Assembly (NCBI RefSeq): GCF_001983955.1 | Contig: NZ_CP019562.1 | Location: 124,001-188,000, forward strand | Origin: Streptococcus oralis | GTDB lineage: Bacteria; Bacillota; Bacilli; Lactobacillales; Streptococcaceae | DNA: 64,000 bases | Reading direction: 5' to 3' | Part shown: piece after piece, positions 19,375 to 28,446 of the stretch | Numbering within the stretch: the stretch's first letter is position 1 | Layout: every line of letters starts with the position of its first letter | Position numbers and translations under genes: made by a program | The notes under the pieces: generated by a model | What the model saw: the letters and a program-made list of their open reading frames with translations, nothing else | Databases searched by the model: none | Told to the model about the DNA's origin: nothing

Positions 19375-19461
19375 AAAAGACGATTTCCGTTTGTAAGTTG
19401 CCTTTTTGATATTCTCGTAAGCACTATATCTTGTGTCTAGTGTAAACTGGTATATAGTTCC
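19375..19461 (-). repeat. Right terminal inverted repeat
   Basis: Mirror copy of 16693-16780 with about eight substitutions and one indel near the tip. It lies directly upstream of the element's promoter. Confidence 0.8.
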
Positions 19462-19470
19462 AATATTTTA
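19462..19470 (+). repeat. Right 9-bp direct repeat (putative target-site duplication)
   Basis: AATATTTTA, identical to 16684-16692 at the other end of the element. Confidence 0.65.
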
Positions 19471-19538
19471 TAATATATTAAAAAAGAAAAGTATTTACGA
19501 ATGGAATAGTAAAGAGGGTTTTGGACAGGAGTTTGGTC

Positions 19539-19694
19539 ATGATTGAAAAGATGGCATTGGGAGAATTTTACAAGGAATTGCGATTGGCTAGAAAACTCAA
19601 GCAGTCAGATGTAGCTTGTGATGGACTGACAGCATCTCAGCTATCCAAGTTTGAGTTAGAGCAGTTTTCGTGTTATACTTTCTTTATTTCATAG
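19539..19694 (+). pseudogene. N-terminal remnant of an Rgg/MutR-family regulator
   Basis: A 51-codon frame encodes only the helix-turn-helix start of an Rgg-type regulator: ALGEFYKELRLARKLKQ and then TASQLSKFELEQFS, the typical Rgg block after the recognition helix. Family members have about 280 residues; here the frame passes into unrelated sequence and stops. It adjoins the right end of the restriction-modification element, so the insertion or a linked deletion may have removed the rest. Confidence 0.65.
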
Positions 19695-19710
19695 TATAGG
19701 AGAAAATAGA

Positions 19711-20031
19711 ATGAAAAAGATAGTCTCACGCTACTACCTTATTATAGCCATTTTACTTGTCATTGCTGATCAGTTCTTCATTCGTTTGCTTTTACATAGC
19801 GACCTTGCTACTGGTCTATCTGACTTTGCTTATTATTTGTCAGATATGATGTTGCATTTTCTTGTAGTTCTGCTTGCTTTTATTGTTATGATTTGGTCAG
19901 GGAAATGGCAGAAAATTAACAGTCGAAAATTTAGAGGTTTGAACTGCACCCCAAAAGTTAGATTTTTTCTGTCTAACTTTTGGGGTGCAGTTCATTTTTC
20001 AGTCTTTTTTATTTCGACTGTCTGTTACTAG
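19711..20031 (+). CDS. Small membrane protein with an altered C-terminus
   Basis: 106 residues with two hydrophobic segments (about 8-28 and 45-66) followed by basic residues. AGGAGAAAATAG precedes the ATG. From codon 78 the frame runs through a 22-bp perfect inverted repeat (19941-19993), so the last ~30 residues (CTPKVRFF...) are probably derived from an inserted repeat and not native. No family recognised. Also weakly possible: the whole ORF is a remnant of a gene neighbouring the broken rgg. Confidence 0.5.
   Translation: MKKIVSRYYLIIAILLVIADQFFIRLLLHSDLATGLSDFAYYLSDMMLHFLVVLLAFIVMIWSGKWQKINSRKFRGLNCTPKVRFFLSNFWGAVHFSVFFISTVCY
19941..19993. repeat. Perfect 22-bp inverted repeat resembling fused insertion-sequence ends
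   Basis: GAACTGCACCCCAAAAGTTA... (19941-19962) and its exact complement (19972-19993) around the 9-nt loop TTTTTTCTG. The arm resembles terminal repeats of IS3/IS150-family elements (ACTG-ACCCCAAAAGTT type), as if two ends were joined after loss of the centre. As RNA it would form a very stable hairpin and could terminate transcription in either direction. Confidence 0.6.
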
Positions 20032-20102
20032 TTTTTGATCAATCCTTTGTTTCCTCAAAATTTAGAGAACAAATCTCAAAATGTAATCGGAAAATTCAAA
20101 GT

Positions 20103-20131
20103 TTGTCAGTCTGAGTCTTTTCTTGTATAGT
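20103..20131 (+). promoter_or_regulatory. Promoter placed for leaderless transcription
   Basis: TTGTCA (20103-20108), exactly 17 bases, TATAGT (20126-20131). The ATG of the lipoprotein gene is only 6 bases after the -10, so the transcript should begin at or next to the start codon. Confidence 0.7.
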
Positions 20132-20137
20132 AGAAAT

Positions 20138-20746
20138 ATGAAGTTTAAAAAAATAGTCAGTAGTTTGCTTTCTCTTGGAGCTTTACTCATGCTTTTATCA
20201 GCTTGCCAGAATATCAAAAAGGCACAACTGGTCTTGTTTGAATCCCTTTCGTTCGGTATGTCTCCTAAATCTGTTGAAGAAGTATTGGGAAAGGCTAGCG
20301 AGGTGGAGGAAGAAGAGGAAATGGCCTATCGTGATACTTGGCGTGCAGAAGACCCGTATTTCTATAAAACAGGCCGCCTTTTCTATCACTATGAGCAGAT
20401 TACTTTGAAAGGCTATCCAGGCCGAGCGACCTTTACATTTTCAAAATCGCATCACTTGGAAACAGTAGCGGCTTATTTTCCCGTTACCTCAAAAGCTGAG
20501 CAGGAAGCATTGATCAATAACTTATCCCAGACTGTAAAAAAAGAACTTGAAGAACTCCCAGATTACCAGTCCATGACAACTGATACAGTAGGTCTCTATG
20601 ATGACGGTTATCGCTACAAGGTCAAGTTGAAGGGACAACAGTGGGAGCTCTGGGTTGATGTCTATCCAACAGAAAATAAATATGCTACAGACACAGAAAC
20701 CGATAAGTATACTATCCGAGTGGATCAATTTCTTATGTATCCATGA
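20138..20746 (+). CDS. Lipoprotein of unknown function, probably leaderless mRNA
   Basis: 202 residues. MKFKKIV..., hydrophobic core and lipobox LLSAC show a lipoprotein anchored at about residue 23. The mature part is hydrophilic (early FGMSPKSVEEVLGKA, similar in style to SmpA/OmlA-like small beta proteins). No Shine-Dalgarno is visible. ATG 20138 is preferred to an in-frame TTG at 20123, which lies inside the promoter. Single gene, ended by the terminator at 20780. Role unknown. Confidence 0.75.
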   Translation: MKFKKIVSSLLSLGALLMLLSACQNIKKAQLVLFESLSFGMSPKSVEEVLGKASEVEEEEEMAYRDTWRAEDPYFYKTGRLFYHYEQITLKGYPGRATFTFSKSHHLETVAAYFPVTSKAEQEALINNLSQTVKKELEELPDYQSMTTDTVGLYDDGYRYKVKLKGQQWELWVDVYPTENKYATDTETDKYTIRVDQFLMYP

Positions 20747-20779
20747 TGCTTCCTCTTCAGCACTTTTTGCTGGCAATAG

Positions 20780-20802
20780 GTTTCGAATCCGAAACTTTTT
20801 TC
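20780..20802 (+). terminator. Terminator after the leaderless lipoprotein gene
   Basis: GTTTCG-AATC-CGAAAC stem then TTTTTTCTC. Confidence 0.75.
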
Positions 20803-20815
20803 TCTTCTTTGAATA

Positions 20816-20824
20816 TGTTATAAT
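20816..20824 (+). promoter_or_regulatory. Extended -10 promoter of azlCD
   Basis: TGT-TATAAT at 20816-20824, no clear -35; 48 bases ahead of azlC. Confidence 0.55.
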
Positions 20825-20871
20825 AGTCCGTGCTGTGGCTGTGATGACAAACAGTCGCAATTGGAGAGAAT

Positions 20872-21579
20872 ATGAGGAGAAGGATGAAAGAAAAAGGATT
20901 TTGGGAAGGTGTACAGGCGGCCATGCCGACTGCCCTTGGCTATGTCAGCATTGGACTGGCTTGTGGGATTATTGGAGCGCCCTATGTGACACCTGTTGAG
21001 ATGGGCTTGATGAGCCTCTTTGTTTATGCTGGGAGCGCCCAGTTTGCCATGTTGGCACTGATTGCGGTACAAGCGCCTGTGGCAGCTATTGCTATGACGG
21101 TCTTTTTGATCAACTTGCGACTCTTTTTGCTGAGCTTGCATGCATCGACCTATTTCCGTCATACTAGTCTCTGGCAAAATATTGGCATGTCCAGTCTCCT
21201 GACAGATGAGACCTACGGGGTTTTGATGGGAGAATTAGCCCATACAGACAAGGTCCATCCTATGTGGATGCACGGGAACAATCTCAATAGTTATGTAGCC
21301 TGGTTTATTGGGACAGTTGCGGGGACAGCTTTAGGTGGGCTTCTTCCAAATCCTGAAGTCTTTGGCTTGGACTTTGCCCTTGTTGGGATGTTTATCGGGA
21401 TTTTTACTTCGCAATTTCAGATTATGCAAAGACGGGTTCCTGTACGGAATCTGCTGCTGATCCTAGCCGTTGTTGCGGTGTCCTTCTTTTTGCTCTTGAC
21501 AGTGGTGTCTCAGTCGCTAGCTGTTCTGTTTGCGACCTTGCTAGGTTGTACTATGGGGGTGGTCTTAGATGGTCAGTAA
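20872..21579 (+). CDS. azlC: AzlC-family branched-chain amino-acid exporter, large subunit
   Basis: 235 residues with the AzlC pattern: GFWEGVQAAMPTALGY at the N-terminus and several membrane helices with LRLFLLSLH near residue 82. With AzlD it exports branched-chain amino acids or related compounds. It overlaps azlD by 11 bases. GGAGAG precedes ATG 20872; a second ATG lies 12 bases later. Confidence 0.9.
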   Translation: MRRRMKEKGFWEGVQAAMPTALGYVSIGLACGIIGAPYVTPVEMGLMSLFVYAGSAQFAMLALIAVQAPVAAIAMTVFLINLRLFLLSLHASTYFRHTSLWQNIGMSSLLTDETYGVLMGELAHTDKVHPMWMHGNNLNSYVAWFIGTVAGTALGGLLPNPEVFGLDFALVGMFIGIFTSQFQIMQRRVPVRNLLLILAVVAVSFFLLLTVVSQSLAVLFATLLGCTMGVVLDGQ

Positions 21580-21892
21580 GTATCTTTTGTTAGCTGTTAT
21601 CTTTTCAGGCCTAGTGACTTGGATTCCCCGCATGATTCCCTTCATCTTGATCAAGTATAAGGGCTTGCCTGCTATCGTTGAGCGGTTTTTGAAGTTCTTG
21701 CCTGTTTCCATTATTTTTGCCTTGATCCTTTCAAGCGTAGTGACTGGCAAGGTTGGGAGCCTTCCTCAGATCAAATGGCTGGACTTTTTAGCAGTCTTTC
21801 CAACGGCTTGGGTAGCCTTTCGCTACCGCAATCTAGTGGGGACAGTTCTTTTTGGGGTAGTCTTGATTGCAGTCTTGCGTCTGGTCTTTTAG
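21569..21892 (+). CDS. azlD: AzlD-family branched-chain amino-acid exporter, small subunit
   Basis: 107 residues and four membrane helices (AzlD family), with the motif VTWIPRMIPFIL near the start. It partners AzlC. It starts inside azlC and is the last gene of that pair; no strong terminator is visible before gshT. Confidence 0.88.
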   Translation: MVSKYLLLAVIFSGLVTWIPRMIPFILIKYKGLPAIVERFLKFLPVSIIFALILSSVVTGKVGSLPQIKWLDFLAVFPTAWVAFRYRNLVGTVLFGVVLIAVLRLVF

Positions 21893-21961
21893 TCAGCCAT
21901 AAAAAAAACCTATCACCGAGATAAGTATCATATAATGGCGAAAAAAAATATTTTCTGTTAA

Positions 21962-22837
<876 letters not shown>

Positions 22838-22843
22838 TCGTAT

Positions 22844-22886
22844 GAAATCATCCAGTCTGAGAAAGGCGGATGATTTCTCAATTTTT
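22844..22886 (+). terminator. Terminator after gshT
   Basis: GAAATCATCC / GGATGATTTC stem with a 14-nt loop, then TCAATTTTT. Confidence 0.8.
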
Positions 22887-22991
22887 AGGTATATAGTTTC
22901 AAACTATATGTCTGCCTATCTAATAACAATTTGCTAAATCAAATAAAGTATGAGATACTATTACGGTATTATTTTTAAAGGAGATAGAATC

Positions 22992-23846
22992 ATGAAAATT
23001 AAAAAATGGCTCGGTGTAGCAGCTCTTGCTACAGTCGCAGGTTTGACTCTTGCAGCTTGCGGAAATTCAGAAAAGAAAGCAGACAACGAAACAGTTGTCA
23101 AAATTGCAACAGTTAACCGTAGCGGTTCTGAAGAAGCACGTTGGGATAAAATCCAAGAATTGGTTGAAAAAGATGGAATTAAATTGGAATTCACAGAGTT
23201 CACAGACTATTCACAACCAAACAAGGCAACTGCTGATGGCGAGGTAGACTTGAACGCCTTCCAACACTACAACTTCTTGAACAACTGGAACAAAGAAAAC
23301 GGGAAAGACCTTGTAGCGATTGCAGATACATATATCTCACCAATCCGCCTTTACTCAGGTAAAAATGGGGAAGAAAACAAGTACACTAAAGTGGAAGAAA
23401 TCCCAGATAACGGTGAAATCGCCGTACCAAACGATGCAACAAACGAAAGCCGTGCGCTTTACTTGCTTCAATCAGCTGGTTTGATCAAATTGGATGTTTC
23501 TGGAACTGCACTTGCAACAGTTGCTAACATCACAGAAAATCCAAAGAACTTGAAGATTACTGAATTGGACGCTAGCCAAACAGCTCGTTCATTGTCATCA
23601 GTTGATGCTGCCGTTGTAAACAATACCTTCGTTACAGAAGCAAAATTGGACTACAAGAAAGCACTCTTCAAAGAACAAGCTGATGAAAACTCAAAACAAT
23701 GGTACAACATCATTGTTGCGAAAAAAGATTGGGAATCATCACCTAAGGCTGATGCCATCAAGAAAATTATCGCAGCTTACCACACTGATGAAGTGAAAAA
23801 AGTTATCGAAGAAACATCAGACGGTTTGGACCAACCAGTTTGGTAA
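22992..23846 (+). CDS. metQ: Methionine-binding lipoprotein MetQ
   Basis: A 284-residue NlpA/MetQ-family lipoprotein with lipobox LAAC (about residue 20). Family blocks DLNAFQHYNFL and AVPNDATNESRAL are present. ATG 22992 follows AAAGGAGAT; an upstream ATG lacks a site and would spoil the signal peptide. It binds methionine for MetNI, whose genes follow after an intervening peptidase gene. Confidence 0.93.
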   Translation: MKIKKWLGVAALATVAGLTLAACGNSEKKADNETVVKIATVNRSGSEEARWDKIQELVEKDGIKLEFTEFTDYSQPNKATADGEVDLNAFQHYNFLNNWNKENGKDLVAIADTYISPIRLYSGKNGEENKYTKVEEIPDNGEIAVPNDATNESRALYLLQSAGLIKLDVSGTALATVANITENPKNLKITELDASQTARSLSSVDAAVVNNTFVTEAKLDYKKALFKEQADENSKQWYNIIVAKKDWESSPKADAIKKIIAAYHTDEVKKVIEETSDGLDQPVW

Positions 23847-23964
23847 TAAGACACAGGGAGGTGGGAGAGAGTTTCCACCTCTTGCTTTTGTATAGAGAGT
23901 TGATTTTAAAGAGGCGCTTGTGGTTGTTCTGAGGACACAAGTACGTAGTAGAAAGAGAGAGAAA

Positions 23965-25338
23965 ATGGTTTTTCCTAGCGAACAAGAGCAGATTGAAAAA
24001 TTTGAAAAGGATCATGTGGCCCAACATTATTTTGAAGTCTTGCGCACCTTGATTTCCAAGAAATCAGTCTTTGCCCAGCAGGTTGGACTCAAGGAAGTCG
24101 CAAACTATCTGGGTGAGATTTTCAAGCGTGTGGGGGCTGAAGTGGAGATTGATGAGACTTATACGGCTCCCTTTGTCATGGCGCATTTCAAGAGTTCGCG
24201 TCCGGATGCCAAGACCTTGATCTTCTATAATCACTATGACACCGTGCCAGCGGATGGCGACCAGGTGTGGACAGAGGCTCCTTTTACCCTTTCTGTGCGA
24301 AATGGCTTTATGTATGGACGTGGGGTTGACGATGACAAGGGCCACATCACGGCTCGTTTGAGTGCTCTGAGAAAGTACATGCAGCACCATGATGATCTGC
24401 CTGTCAATATCAGCTTTATCATGGAAGGGGCAGAGGAGTCTGCTTCCATGGATCTAGATAAGTATTTAGAGAAACACGCAGACAAACTCCGTGGGGCAGA
24501 TTTGTTAGTTTGGGAACAAGGGACCAAAAATGCCTTGGAGCAGTTAGAAATTTCTGGTGGAAACAAGGGAATTGTGACCTTTGATGCCAAGGTAAAAAGT
24601 GCTGATGTGGATATCCACTCGAGTTATGGTGGTGTTGTGGAGTCGGCGTCGTGGTACCTTATCCAGGCCTTAAGTAGCCTGCGAGCTGCTGATGGACGTA
24701 TCTTGGTAGAAGGCTTGTATGAGGATGTTCAAGAGCCAAATGAACGAGAACTAGCCTTGGTAGATGCCTACGCCCAACGCAATCCTGAGGAAATCAGTCG
24801 CATTTATGGTTTGGAATTGCCTCTCTTACAAGAGGATCGTGTAGCCTTTCTAAAACGTTTCTTTTTCGAGCCAGCCCTTAATATCGAAGGGATTCAGTCA
24901 GGTTATCAAGGGCAAGGGGTTAAAACGATTTTGCCAGCAGAAGCCAGTGCCAAGTTAGAAGTTCGTTTGGTTCCTGGCCTAGAACCGCATGATGTTCTGG
25001 AAAAAATTCGGAAACAGCTAGACAAAAATGGCTTTGATAAGGTAGAATTATACTATACCTTGGGAGAGATGAGCTATCGAAGCGATATGAGCGCACCAGC
25101 CATTCTCAATGTGATCGAGTTGGCCAAGAAATTCTATCCACAGGGCGTTTCAGTCTTGCCGACCACAGCGGGGACAGGGCCTATGCATACGGTCTTTGAT
25201 GCCCTAGAGGTACCAATGGTGGCCTTCGGTCTAGGAAATGCCAATAGCCGAGACCATGGTGGAGATGAAAACGTGCGAATCGCCGATTACTACACCCATA
25301 TTGAATTAGTAGAGGAGCTGATTAGAAGCTATGAGTAG
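23965..25338 (+). CDS. M20-family metallopeptidase within the methionine uptake operon
   Basis: 457 residues. The M20 di-zinc motifs are complete: [12 protein letters not shown] (metal His and Asp, about residue 90), [10 protein letters not shown] (about 122) and EGAEES (catalytic Glu). It resembles carnosinase-like dipeptidases. Its place between metQ and metN, with an 8-base overlap to metN (ATGAGTAG), is conserved in pneumococci, suggesting release of methionine from peptides or N-acyl forms. ATG 23965 is preferred over an upstream GTG. Confidence 0.88.
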   Translation: MVFPSEQEQIEKFEKDHVAQHYFEVLRTLISKKSVFAQQVGLKEVANYLGEIFKRVGAEVEIDETYTAPFVMAHFKSSRPDAKTLIFYNHYDTVPADGDQVWTEAPFTLSVRNGFMYGRGVDDDKGHITARLSALRKYMQHHDDLPVNISFIMEGAEESASMDLDKYLEKHADKLRGADLLVWEQGTKNALEQLEISGGNKGIVTFDAKVKSADVDIHSSYGGVVESASWYLIQALSSLRAADGRILVEGLYEDVQEPNERELALVDAYAQRNPEEISRIYGLELPLLQEDRVAFLKRFFFEPALNIEGIQSGYQGQGVKTILPAEASAKLEVRLVPGLEPHDVLEKIRKQLDKNGFDKVELYYTLGEMSYRSDMSAPAILNVIELAKKFYPQGVSVLPTTAGTGPMHTVFDALEVPMVAFGLGNANSRDHGGDENVRIADYYTHIELVEELIRSYE

Positions 25339-26392
25339 AGATATTATCAAGTTAGATCAGATTGATGTGACTTTTCACCAAAAGAAGAGAACCATCACAG
25401 CGGTCAAGGATGTGACCATTCACATCCAAGAAGGGGATATCTACGGAATCGTTGGATATTCTGGAGCAGGGAAATCAACCCTTGTACGGGTGATTAACCT
25501 CTTGCAAAAACCATCTGCAGGGAAAATTACCATTGACGACGATGTGATTTTTGATGGTAAGGTCACTTTGACGGCGGAGCAGTTACGTCGGAAACGTCAA
25601 GATATCGGGATGATTTTCCAACACTTTAATCTGATGAGCCAGAAAACGGCCGAGGAGAATGTGGCCTTTGCCCTTAAACATTCTGGACTCAGCAAGGAAG
25701 AAAAGAAAGCTAAGGTAGCTAAGTTGTTGAACTTGGTTGGCTTGGCAGATCGTGCTGAAAACTACCCTTCACAACTATCTGGAGGGCAAAAACAGCGTGT
25801 AGCCATTGCACGTGCCTTGGCAAATGATCCGAAAATCTTGATTTCAGATGAGTCAACGTCTGCCCTTGATCCTAAGACAACCAAGCAGATTTTGGCCTTG
25901 TTGCAAGATTTGAACCAAAAATTAGGTTTGACGGTTGTTTTGATTACGCATGAAATGCAGATTGTCAAAGACATTGCTAATCGTGTGGCAGTTATGCAGG
26001 ATGGTCGTTTGATTGAAGAAGGCAGTGTCCTTGAAATCTTCTCAGACCCTAAACAACCTTTGACACAGGACTTTATCTCAACTGCCACAGGTATTGATGA
26101 AGCCATGGTCAAGATTGAGAAGCAAGAAATCGTAGAGCACTTGTCTGAGAACAGTATTTTAGTGCAGCTCAAGTATGCGGGGGCTTCGACAGACGAACCA
26201 CTTTTAAATGAATTGTACAAACATTACCAAGTAACGGCCAATATCCTCTATGGAAATATCGAAATTCTCGATGGCACTCCCGTTGGAGAATTGGTTGTGG
26301 TCTTGTCAGGGGAAAAAGCAGCGCTAGTAGGTGCTCAAGATGCCATCCGTCAGGCTGGCGTCCAGCTAAAAGTATTGAAGGGAGGACAGTAA
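25331..26392 (+). CDS. metN: Methionine ABC transporter ATP-binding protein MetN
   Basis: 353 residues. ABC ATPase with Walker [10 protein letters not shown], signature LSGGQKQR and Walker [15 protein letters not shown]-terminal NIL domain (about residues 265-350) allosterically senses methionine. Starts inside the peptidase gene; metI follows after one base. Confidence 0.95.
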   Translation: MSRDIIKLDQIDVTFHQKKRTITAVKDVTIHIQEGDIYGIVGYSGAGKSTLVRVINLLQKPSAGKITIDDDVIFDGKVTLTAEQLRRKRQDIGMIFQHFNLMSQKTAEENVAFALKHSGLSKEEKKAKVAKLLNLVGLADRAENYPSQLSGGQKQRVAIARALANDPKILISDESTSALDPKTTKQILALLQDLNQKLGLTVVLITHEMQIVKDIANRVAVMQDGRLIEEGSVLEIFSDPKQPLTQDFISTATGIDEAMVKIEKQEIVEHLSENSILVQLKYAGASTDEPLLNELYKHYQVTANILYGNIEILDGTPVGELVVVLSGEKAALVGAQDAIRQAGVQLKVLKGGQ

Positions 26393-26393
26393 G

Positions 26394-27086
26394 ATGGAAT
26401 CATTGATTCAAACTTATCTACCAAATGTCTATAAGATGGGCTGGGCTGGTCAGGCAGGCTGGGGAACAGCCATCTACCTAACTCTTTATATGACAGTTCT
26501 TTCTTTCATCATCGGAGGGTTCTTGGGGTTGGTAGCAGGTCTTTTCCTCGTCTTGACAGCGCCAGGCGGTGTCTTGGAAAATAAGGTTATCTTCTGGATT
26601 TTAGACAAGATTACCTCTATTTTCCGCGCGGTACCATTTATCATCCTCTTGGCAATCATGTCGCCACTTTCTCACTTGATCGTTAAGACTAGTATCGGGC
26701 CAAATGCAGCCCTTGTCCCCCTTTCTTTTGCGGTCTTTGCCTTCTTTGCCCGTCAGGTGCAGGTTGTCTTGGCTGAGCTGGATGGCGGTGTCATTGAGGC
26801 AGCTCAAGCGAGCGGAGCGACCTTCTGGGATATCGTGGGTGTTTACCTATCAGAAGGTCTTCCAGATTTGATTCGTGTGACGACAGTGACCTTGATTTCC
26901 CTTGTTGGGGAAACAGCCATGGCGGGAGCAGTTGGTGCTGGTGGTATTGGTAACGTAGCCATTGCCTATGGATTCAACCGTTACAATCACGATGTGACTA
27001 TCTTGGCAACCATTATTATCATTTTGATTATCTTTACAATCCAGTTCTTGGGAGATTTCTTGACCAAGAAACTAAGTCATAAATAA
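26394..27086 (+). CDS. metI: Methionine ABC transporter permease MetI
   Basis: 230 residues, five hydrophobic segments and the MetI-like EAA loop (EAAQASGATFWDIV, about residue 138). Called MetP in pneumococcus. Completes the MetQNI importer; terminator directly follows. Confidence 0.95.
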   Translation: MESLIQTYLPNVYKMGWAGQAGWGTAIYLTLYMTVLSFIIGGFLGLVAGLFLVLTAPGGVLENKVIFWILDKITSIFRAVPFIILLAIMSPLSHLIVKTSIGPNAALVPLSFAVFAFFARQVQVVLAELDGGVIEAAQASGATFWDIVGVYLSEGLPDLIRVTTVTLISLVGETAMAGAVGAGGIGNVAIAYGFNRYNHDVTILATIIIILIIFTIQFLGDFLTKKLSHK

Positions 27087-27089
27087 TGG

Positions 27090-27118
27090 AAGGAGTTCAA
27101 CGGGACTCCTTTTTGTTT
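27090..27118 (+). terminator. Terminator of the met uptake operon
   Basis: AAGGAGT / ACTCCTT stem followed by TTTTGTTTTC. Confidence 0.8.
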
Positions 27119-27161
27119 TCTCACCGAACTGCAAGAAGGATAAAGCTTCTTTTTAGAAATA

Positions 27162-27170
27162 TGCTATAAT
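27162..27170 (+). promoter_or_regulatory. Extended -10 promoter of the dlt-like operon
   Basis: TGC-TATAAT, 75 bases ahead of the DltB-like start; no clear -35. Confidence 0.55.
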
Positions 27171-27244
27171 AAACAAAGGTCCCCAATTAGCAAATCAGAA
27201 ACTTTGCTGTAGAAGGGATGATAATGTAAAGGAGTTTGGCTGGT

Positions 27245-28399
27245 ATGAATTATTTTGAGGGGAATGAGTTTTTCCTTCTCTTATTTGTAGTTTTACTGAT
27301 TGGTTTTGTGGTAAACTTTTTTGAAAAACGTAAGGACTACTATATTTTGGCGCTCTCCCTCTTATTTGCAGGAGCTATCTATGGTAAGAGTCGAGCGATG
27401 ATTGTCTATTTGCTCGTCTTTATTGTTTACCAGTATTTTCTGGTTTTTCTAGCACAGCGGATAGAGGCAAAGTGGCTGAAATCACTGGTTTTCCTTTCCA
27501 TTCTTCCTTTGGTAATCAATAAAGTCTTTGCCCTGACTTCTCTGCATTTGTTGGCCTTTATTGGAATTTCTTACATGTCCTTTAAGACCATTCAGATCAT
27601 GCTAGAGATATCGGATGGCTTAATCAAAGAAAAAATCAGTGCAAAAGATTATCTACAGTTTTTGCTCTTTTTCCCAACAGTTAGTGCTGGTCCAATTGAT
27701 CGGAGTAGGAGATTTTTAAAAGAGATGAACGAGGTCATGCCACGAAAAGAGTATCTAGAATTAGCAGGGGACGGTGTGTATCGTATCGTTCTAGGCCTCC
27801 TTTACAAGATTGTTTTATCAACCTATGTTTACCAGATGTTACTCGCTCTAAATAATACGGACATAGTCGTTTATTCAATCAAGTATATGTACCTCTATAC
27901 CTTGTATCTGTTCTTTGACTTTGCCGGCTACAGTCTAATGGCCGTTGGAAGTAGTAACATTCTAGGTATTCAGACACCGATGAACTTTAACAAACCTTTC
28001 TTGAGTGTTGATATCAAAGATTTCTGGACCAGATGGCATATCACCTTGTCGACCTGGTTGAGAGATTTTGTATTTTCAAGAGTATTGATGCAGGTTATCA
28101 GGAAAAAATGGTTTAAAAATAGACTACACAATGCAACCTATGCCTATATGGTCAATATGTTGGTCATGGGTTTTTGGCATGGTCTTAGTGTTAGTTACAT
28201 TGTCTATGGTTTTTACCATGGTGTCTTGATGGCTGGATTTGAAGTGTATCAAAAGAAAAGCAATTTTTATAAGAAAAATAAAAACAAAAACTGGTATAAG
28301 CTACTAAGTTGGTTTGTGACCATGAATTTGGTTATGATTGGTTTCTTTATCTTTTCAGGTGAACCCTATAAAATCTTACTGACGACTTTAAAGAGATAA
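27245..28399 (+). CDS. DltB-like MBOAT acyltransferase
   Basis: 384 residues with about ten hydrophobic segments, of the membrane-bound O-acyltransferase family. The motif WTRWHITLSTWLRDFVFS (about residue 260) and the catalytic-His block MGFWHGLSVSYIVYGFYHG (about 305-323) match DltB. In D-alanylation of teichoic acids DltB moves an acyl group from carrier DltC across the membrane. Here no dltA or dltC is adjacent, only a DltD-like gene and a small DltX-like ORF, so this is a second set that uses a carrier from elsewhere or another acyl donor. ATG 27245 follows AAAGGAG; a TTG 9 bases earlier is too close to it. Confidence 0.85.
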   Translation: MNYFEGNEFFLLLFVVLLIGFVVNFFEKRKDYYILALSLLFAGAIYGKSRAMIVYLLVFIVYQYFLVFLAQRIEAKWLKSLVFLSILPLVINKVFALTSLHLLAFIGISYMSFKTIQIMLEISDGLIKEKISAKDYLQFLLFFPTVSAGPIDRSRRFLKEMNEVMPRKEYLELAGDGVYRIVLGLLYKIVLSTYVYQMLLALNNTDIVVYSIKYMYLYTLYLFFDFAGYSLMAVGSSNILGIQTPMNFNKPFLSVDIKDFWTRWHITLSTWLRDFVFSRVLMQVIRKKWFKNRLHNATYAYMVNMLVMGFWHGLSVSYIVYGFYHGVLMAGFEVYQKKSNFYKKNKNKNWYKLLSWFVTMNLVMIGFFIFSGEPYKILLTTLKR

Positions 28400-28446
28400 G
28401 AGATTGAGAAGAAATCGGACAGATCGAAGGGATAGGATAAAACGAG

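Larger units (their letters stand above)
16693..19461. mobile_element. TIR-flanked restriction-modification element without transposase
   Basis: A 2.77-kb unit bounded by inverted repeats of about 85 bp (16696-16780 and 19375-19459) that differ at roughly eight positions. The outermost bases are GG(T)AACTATATA at both ends, and each end is flanked by the 9-mer AATATTTTA. The only substantial gene inside is a restriction-modification enzyme on the minus strand, with its leader ORF and heptamer tract. No transposase or recombinase is present, so mobility would need an enzyme in trans. The element separates tsaD from a decayed rgg gene. It could be a MITE-like composite; the alternative is gene acquisition into a pre-existing inverted-repeat pair. 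Confidence 0.75.

Noticed and set aside
19068-19424. 118-codon protein with SSQLTAH repeats starting in the inverted repeat
   Set aside because: Its first 40 codons contain the likely promoter -10 and lack a ribosome site; the frame is better explained as the leader ORF in another repeat state.
23858-23890. Strong terminator between metQ and the M20 peptidase gene
   Set aside because: GAGGTGG/CCACCTC stem exists but the T-tract is broken; at most partial termination, so it is not listed as a feature.
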